Source: Methanobacteriota archaeon
Lineage (GTDB): Archaea > Methanobacteriota > Methanobacteria > Methanobacteriales > Methanobacteriaceae
Direction: 5' to 3'
DNA length: 14,286 bases
Assembly (NCBI GenBank): GCA_023409695.1
Contig: JAEYQZ010000208.1
Span: 1 to 14,286, forward strand
Shown: positions 13,930-14,286 of the stretch, piece after piece
Layout of the letters: the number at the start of each line of letters is the position of its first letter
How positions within the stretch are numbered: the stretch's first letter is position 1
Notes under the pieces: generated by a model
Database searches by the model: none
Seen by the model: only the letters and a program-made list of their open reading frames with translations
Told to the model about the DNA's origin: nothing
Translations under genes and position numbers: made by a program

Positions 13930-14271
13930 TTACTTCCTGAGGAAGAAGAACCATACTGCGAGAATTATAATTGCAATTATGATAATTATGATGATAATTG
14001 CAACCCACCATCCAGATCCGTCATCGCTGTCATCAGTTGAATTATTGCCTGTATTAGAAGTATCATCGTCATCGCCACTGTGAATCTTTTTAGCAGCTTT
14101 AGTTTTAATCCCTCCCTTAAGTAAAGGAGCTGTGTTGTCTAGAATAACTGAATTACTAGCTTGTAGGGTGCTAGACCCTGTGGAACTTGTTTCTTGTGCA
14201 AAAACGCCACTTGGAACTCCAAGCAGCCCAAAAACTAAAAATATCGCCATTAAATAAGTTAATATCTTCAT
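13930..14271 (-). CDS. Small acidic single-span membrane protein upstream of mthK
   Basis: 113 residues, no recognised family. Residues 1-25 are a signal peptide ending GVFA before QET. Residues 26-66 are a Ser/Thr/Asn-rich then basic stretch (KGGIKTKAAKKIHSG). Residues 67-84 are acidic (DDDD, then DDSDD) with an N-S-T sequon. Residues 88-110 are a strongly hydrophobic membrane segment containing eight consecutive isoleucines, ending in FFFLRK, so the predicted layout is an exported N-terminal part and a short basic cytoplasmic tail. AAGGGGAT (14276-14283) is a good ribosome site. The stop codon lies 35 bp before the mthK ATG on the same strand, suggesting cotranscription. Role unknown; an accessory subunit or surface protein are both possible. 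The Ile run uses ATT, ATC and ATA, so it is not a simple repeat expansion. Confidence 0.7.
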   Translation of the reverse strand: MKILTYLMAIFLVFGLLGVPSGVFAQETSSTGSSTLQASNSVILDNTAPLLKGGIKTKAAKKIHSGDDDDTSNTGNNSTDDSDDGSGWWVAIIIIIIIIAIIILAVWFFFLRK

Positions 14272-14286
14272 TTTAATCCCCTTAAA

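Noticed and set aside
13967..13980. 14-bp palindrome ATAATTGCAATTAT
   Set aside because: It falls within the codons of the isoleucine-rich membrane helix and is explained by low-complexity coding.
1..14286. tRNA, rRNA, CRISPR arrays, transposons, integrases or toxin-antitoxin pairs
   Set aside because: Looked for cloverleaf-like GC-rich stretches, regularly spaced repeats and terminal inverted repeats in the spacers on both strands and found none.

Overview
The window is AT-rich DNA from a methanogenic archaeon, very probably a Methanobacterium or close relative in the Methanobacteriales. Three genes carry this assignment: cfbD (coenzyme F430 biosynthesis, so a methanogen), a residue-by-residue recognisable orthologue of the Methanothermobacter potassium channel MthK, and a secreted protein with C39-peptidase-like and transglutaminase-like domains of the kind expanded in pseudomurein-walled methanogens. 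Shine-Dalgarno sequences of the GGTGA/AGGAG type and AT-rich boxes about 25 bp before inferred transcript starts fit this lineage. I saw no rRNA, tRNA, CRISPR array, insertion sequence or integrase.

Layout. Left, 1-5519, all on the minus strand, looks accessory and surface-directed: the N-terminal 175 residues of a multi-pass membrane protein (PAP2-like, cut by the window edge); a six-hairpin-glycosidase-like protein; a tandem pair of exported PepSY-like paralogues; a secreted double cysteine-enzyme protein (C39-like plus transglutaminase-like); and a small prepilin-like exported protein. Right, 5619-13894, is a conserved housekeeping block: a HypE/AIR-synthase-related protein, a Cys-rich ferredoxin-domain protein (plus strand), hisH, a sugar nucleotidyltransferase-cupin fusion, cfbD, a secreted M14/AstE-like protein (plus strand), sfsA (plus strand) and mthK. 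From memory this order parallels MTH1525-MTH1520 of M. thermautotrophicus, with the ferredoxin gene and the M14-like gene as candidate insertions. The last gene (13930-14271) encodes a small acidic single-span protein directly upstream of mthK.

How the genes work together. The nucleotidyltransferase-cupin gene and hisH are probably cotranscribed (32 bp apart) from one promoter near 9898. The small membrane protein and mthK probably form another unit (35 bp apart). The two PepSY-like genes are certainly close enough to be one operon (11 bp), and the C39/transglutaminase gene sits 93 bp upstream on the same strand. sfsA and mthK converge with overlapping stop codons. A bidirectional terminator separates the ferredoxin gene from hisH.

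The observations most worth a second look are: the E212-to-Gln change in the MthK calcium site; the exported double cysteine-enzyme protein next to PepSY-like paralogues, one of which has gained a cysteine cluster; the ferredoxin whose second cluster motif lacks a cysteine; the acidic membrane protein beside the channel; and the reassigned TTG start of cfbD.
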